A DNA stretch of 30,606 bases from a virus: positions 1 to 30,606 of IMG/VR virus record IMGVR_UViG_3300023281_001906. One strand, 5' to 3'. Made by a program: the position numbers and the translations under genes. This document shows positions 29,845 through 30,606 of this stretch, in pieces; within the stretch, counting starts at the first letter, position 1, and the number at the start of each line of letters is the position of its first letter. Under the pieces are notes generated by a model, which did no database searches, was not told the origin of the DNA, and was given only the letters and a program-made list of their open reading frames with translations.

Positions 29845-30606
29845 ATGTCTATAAAAATCTTAGGAACAATAGTTATTGATAATGGTAGAAATATATTAGG
29901 AGTTGGAGTTACTGCAACTACAAACTGCGATTTACCCAATGGAACCACTGATGAAAGACCAGCGTCTCCGGTAATTGGAAGTATACGATACAATTCTACC
30001 ATCGGTGGTTTAGAGGTGTATGATGGAACTGCTTGGAAGGTTTTAGGATCTAATAGTTATACTCCAAGTCCTGCAGATACTGGTCTTTTTGGTGGTGGAT
30101 CTCCAGGAAACTCAAACATAATAGACTACATCACCATTGCATCCACTGGTAATGCAACTGACTTTGGAGACCTTTCTCGTACCCGGCGCCAGGTGGCATC
30201 CTGTTCTTCAAGTACTCGTGGGGTCTTTGGTGGTGGTTATGCTCCAGGAAACTCAAACATAATAGACTACATCACCATTGCAACCACCGGTAATGCATTG
30301 GATTTTGGAGACCTTACTGCTGCTCGTCGTGGTCTTGCTGCTTGCTCTAGTTCCACAAGAGGGGTCTTTGGTGGTGGTTATGTTCCCTGGATAAACGTAA
30401 TCGACTACATCACCATTGCATCAACCGGCAATGCAACTGACTTTGGAGACCTTACCAATATTCGTACTTTACTAACTGCTTGTTCTAGTTCCACAAGAGG
30501 AGTCTTTGGTGGAGGAAGTCTTGGAGGTCCAGCATATACAATCCTAAACGTAATAGACTACATCACCATTGCATCAACCGGTAATGCAACTGACTTTGGA
30601 GACCTT
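29845..30606 (+). CDS. Repeat-array fibre protein B (kelch-like), 3' end beyond window
   Basis: An open frame from ATG 29845 to the window edge (254 codons, no stop), preceded by AGGAGG at 29830-29835 and 2 nt after the previous stop. The N-terminus (MSIKILGTIVIDNGRNILGV... RPASPVIGSIRYNSTIGGLE) is the same module as in the two preceding genes. From codon ~78 it carries the same repeat as protein A, four copies so far (GLFGGGSPGNSNIIDYITIA; GVFGGGYAPGNSNIIDYI; GVFGGGYVPWINVIDYIT; GVFGGGSLGGPAYTILNVID). The final copy is cut by the window. The total repeat number is unknown. Confidence 0.66.
   Translation, partial: MSIKILGTIVIDNGRNILGVGVTATTNCDLPNGTTDERPASPVIGSIRYNSTIGGLEVYDGTAWKVLGSNSYTPSPADTGLFGGGSPGNSNIIDYITIASTGNATDFGDLSRTRRQVASCSSSTRGVFGGGYAPGNSNIIDYITIATTGNALDFGDLTAARRGLAACSSSTRGVFGGGYVPWINVIDYITIASTGNATDFGDLTNIRTLLTACSSSTRGVFGGGSLGGPAYTILNVIDYITIASTGNATDFGDL
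30076..30606 (+). repeat. Repeat array in fibre protein B (at least four copies, truncated)
   Basis: Same ~140-bp unit as at 28761-29606, with long identical stretches such as GACTACATCACCATTGCATC and CTGACTTTGGAGACCTT. Shared near-identical blocks between two genes make them substrates for homologous exchange. Confidence 0.85.

Noticed and set aside
28761-30606. CRISPR-like regular repeats
   Set aside because: Units are ~130-150 bp, stay in frame and encode a conserved protein repeat; no short repeat plus unique spacers.

Overview
The window is about 30.6 kb of AT-rich tailed-phage DNA. Its gene set fits a T4-like myovirus of marine picocyanobacteria (Synechococcus/Prochlorococcus). The support is recognisable T4-type proteins (gp4, a gp48/gp54 tail-tube-fold protein, gp26, gp27, gp5), small proteins of a type I associate with cyanophages, very large beta-rich fibre proteins, T4-like late-promoter boxes (NATAAATA), and two tRNA genes without encoded CCA. 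No bacterial chromosomal genes, integrase or insertion sequences are visible. All identifications come from reading the sequence, not from a database search.

Layout. (1) 1-499, minus strand: head-completion protein gp4 and the first codons of a downstream gene, facing away from the rest. (2) 549-10671, plus strand: a tail/baseplate-hub block. It runs gp48/54-like tube initiator, gp26, a short gp51-like ORF in the -1 frame, two large tape-measure-like proteins with different peptidoglycan-hydrolase domains, gp27, a small ORF, and gp5 with only its OB domain recognisable. (3) 10719-16575: a 1219-aa protein with PA14-like repeats, a small beta-helix spike-like protein, and two paralogous structural proteins. 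(4) 16576-18500: a compact accessory island of small genes, two tRNAs and a Mom-like DNA-modification enzyme. It has three sigma70-type promoters (TTGACG paired with TATAAT or TATAGT) and ends in a factor-independent terminator. (5) 18537-30606: a fibre/adhesin block. It holds a 1939-aa protein, an Ig/Gly-rich/poly-Pro protein, a fibre with a C-terminal S74 chaperone, and three paralogues sharing one N-terminal module. Two of these carry arrays of a ~46-aa repeat, and the last runs off the window.

How it works together. The blocks build the baseplate hub, spike and tail-length apparatus and then decorate the virion with host-contact fibres. The hub looks re-partitioned relative to T4: OB domain, lysozyme and beta-helix needle, one polypeptide in T4 gp5, lie on three genes here. 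The island between the structural blocks looks expressed by host-type (early) promoters rather than late promoters.

The most interesting signals are: a canonical U-UUU-UUC slippery heptamer followed by a 14-nt palindrome at the gp26/gp51-like junction (probable tail-assembly-chaperone frameshift); the promoter-bearing island, including a promoter-terminator pair that would make a ~65-nt RNA; two tRNAs whose variable-arm class does not match their anticodon; and the modular repeat fibres. No intergenic stretch exceeds 300 bases.
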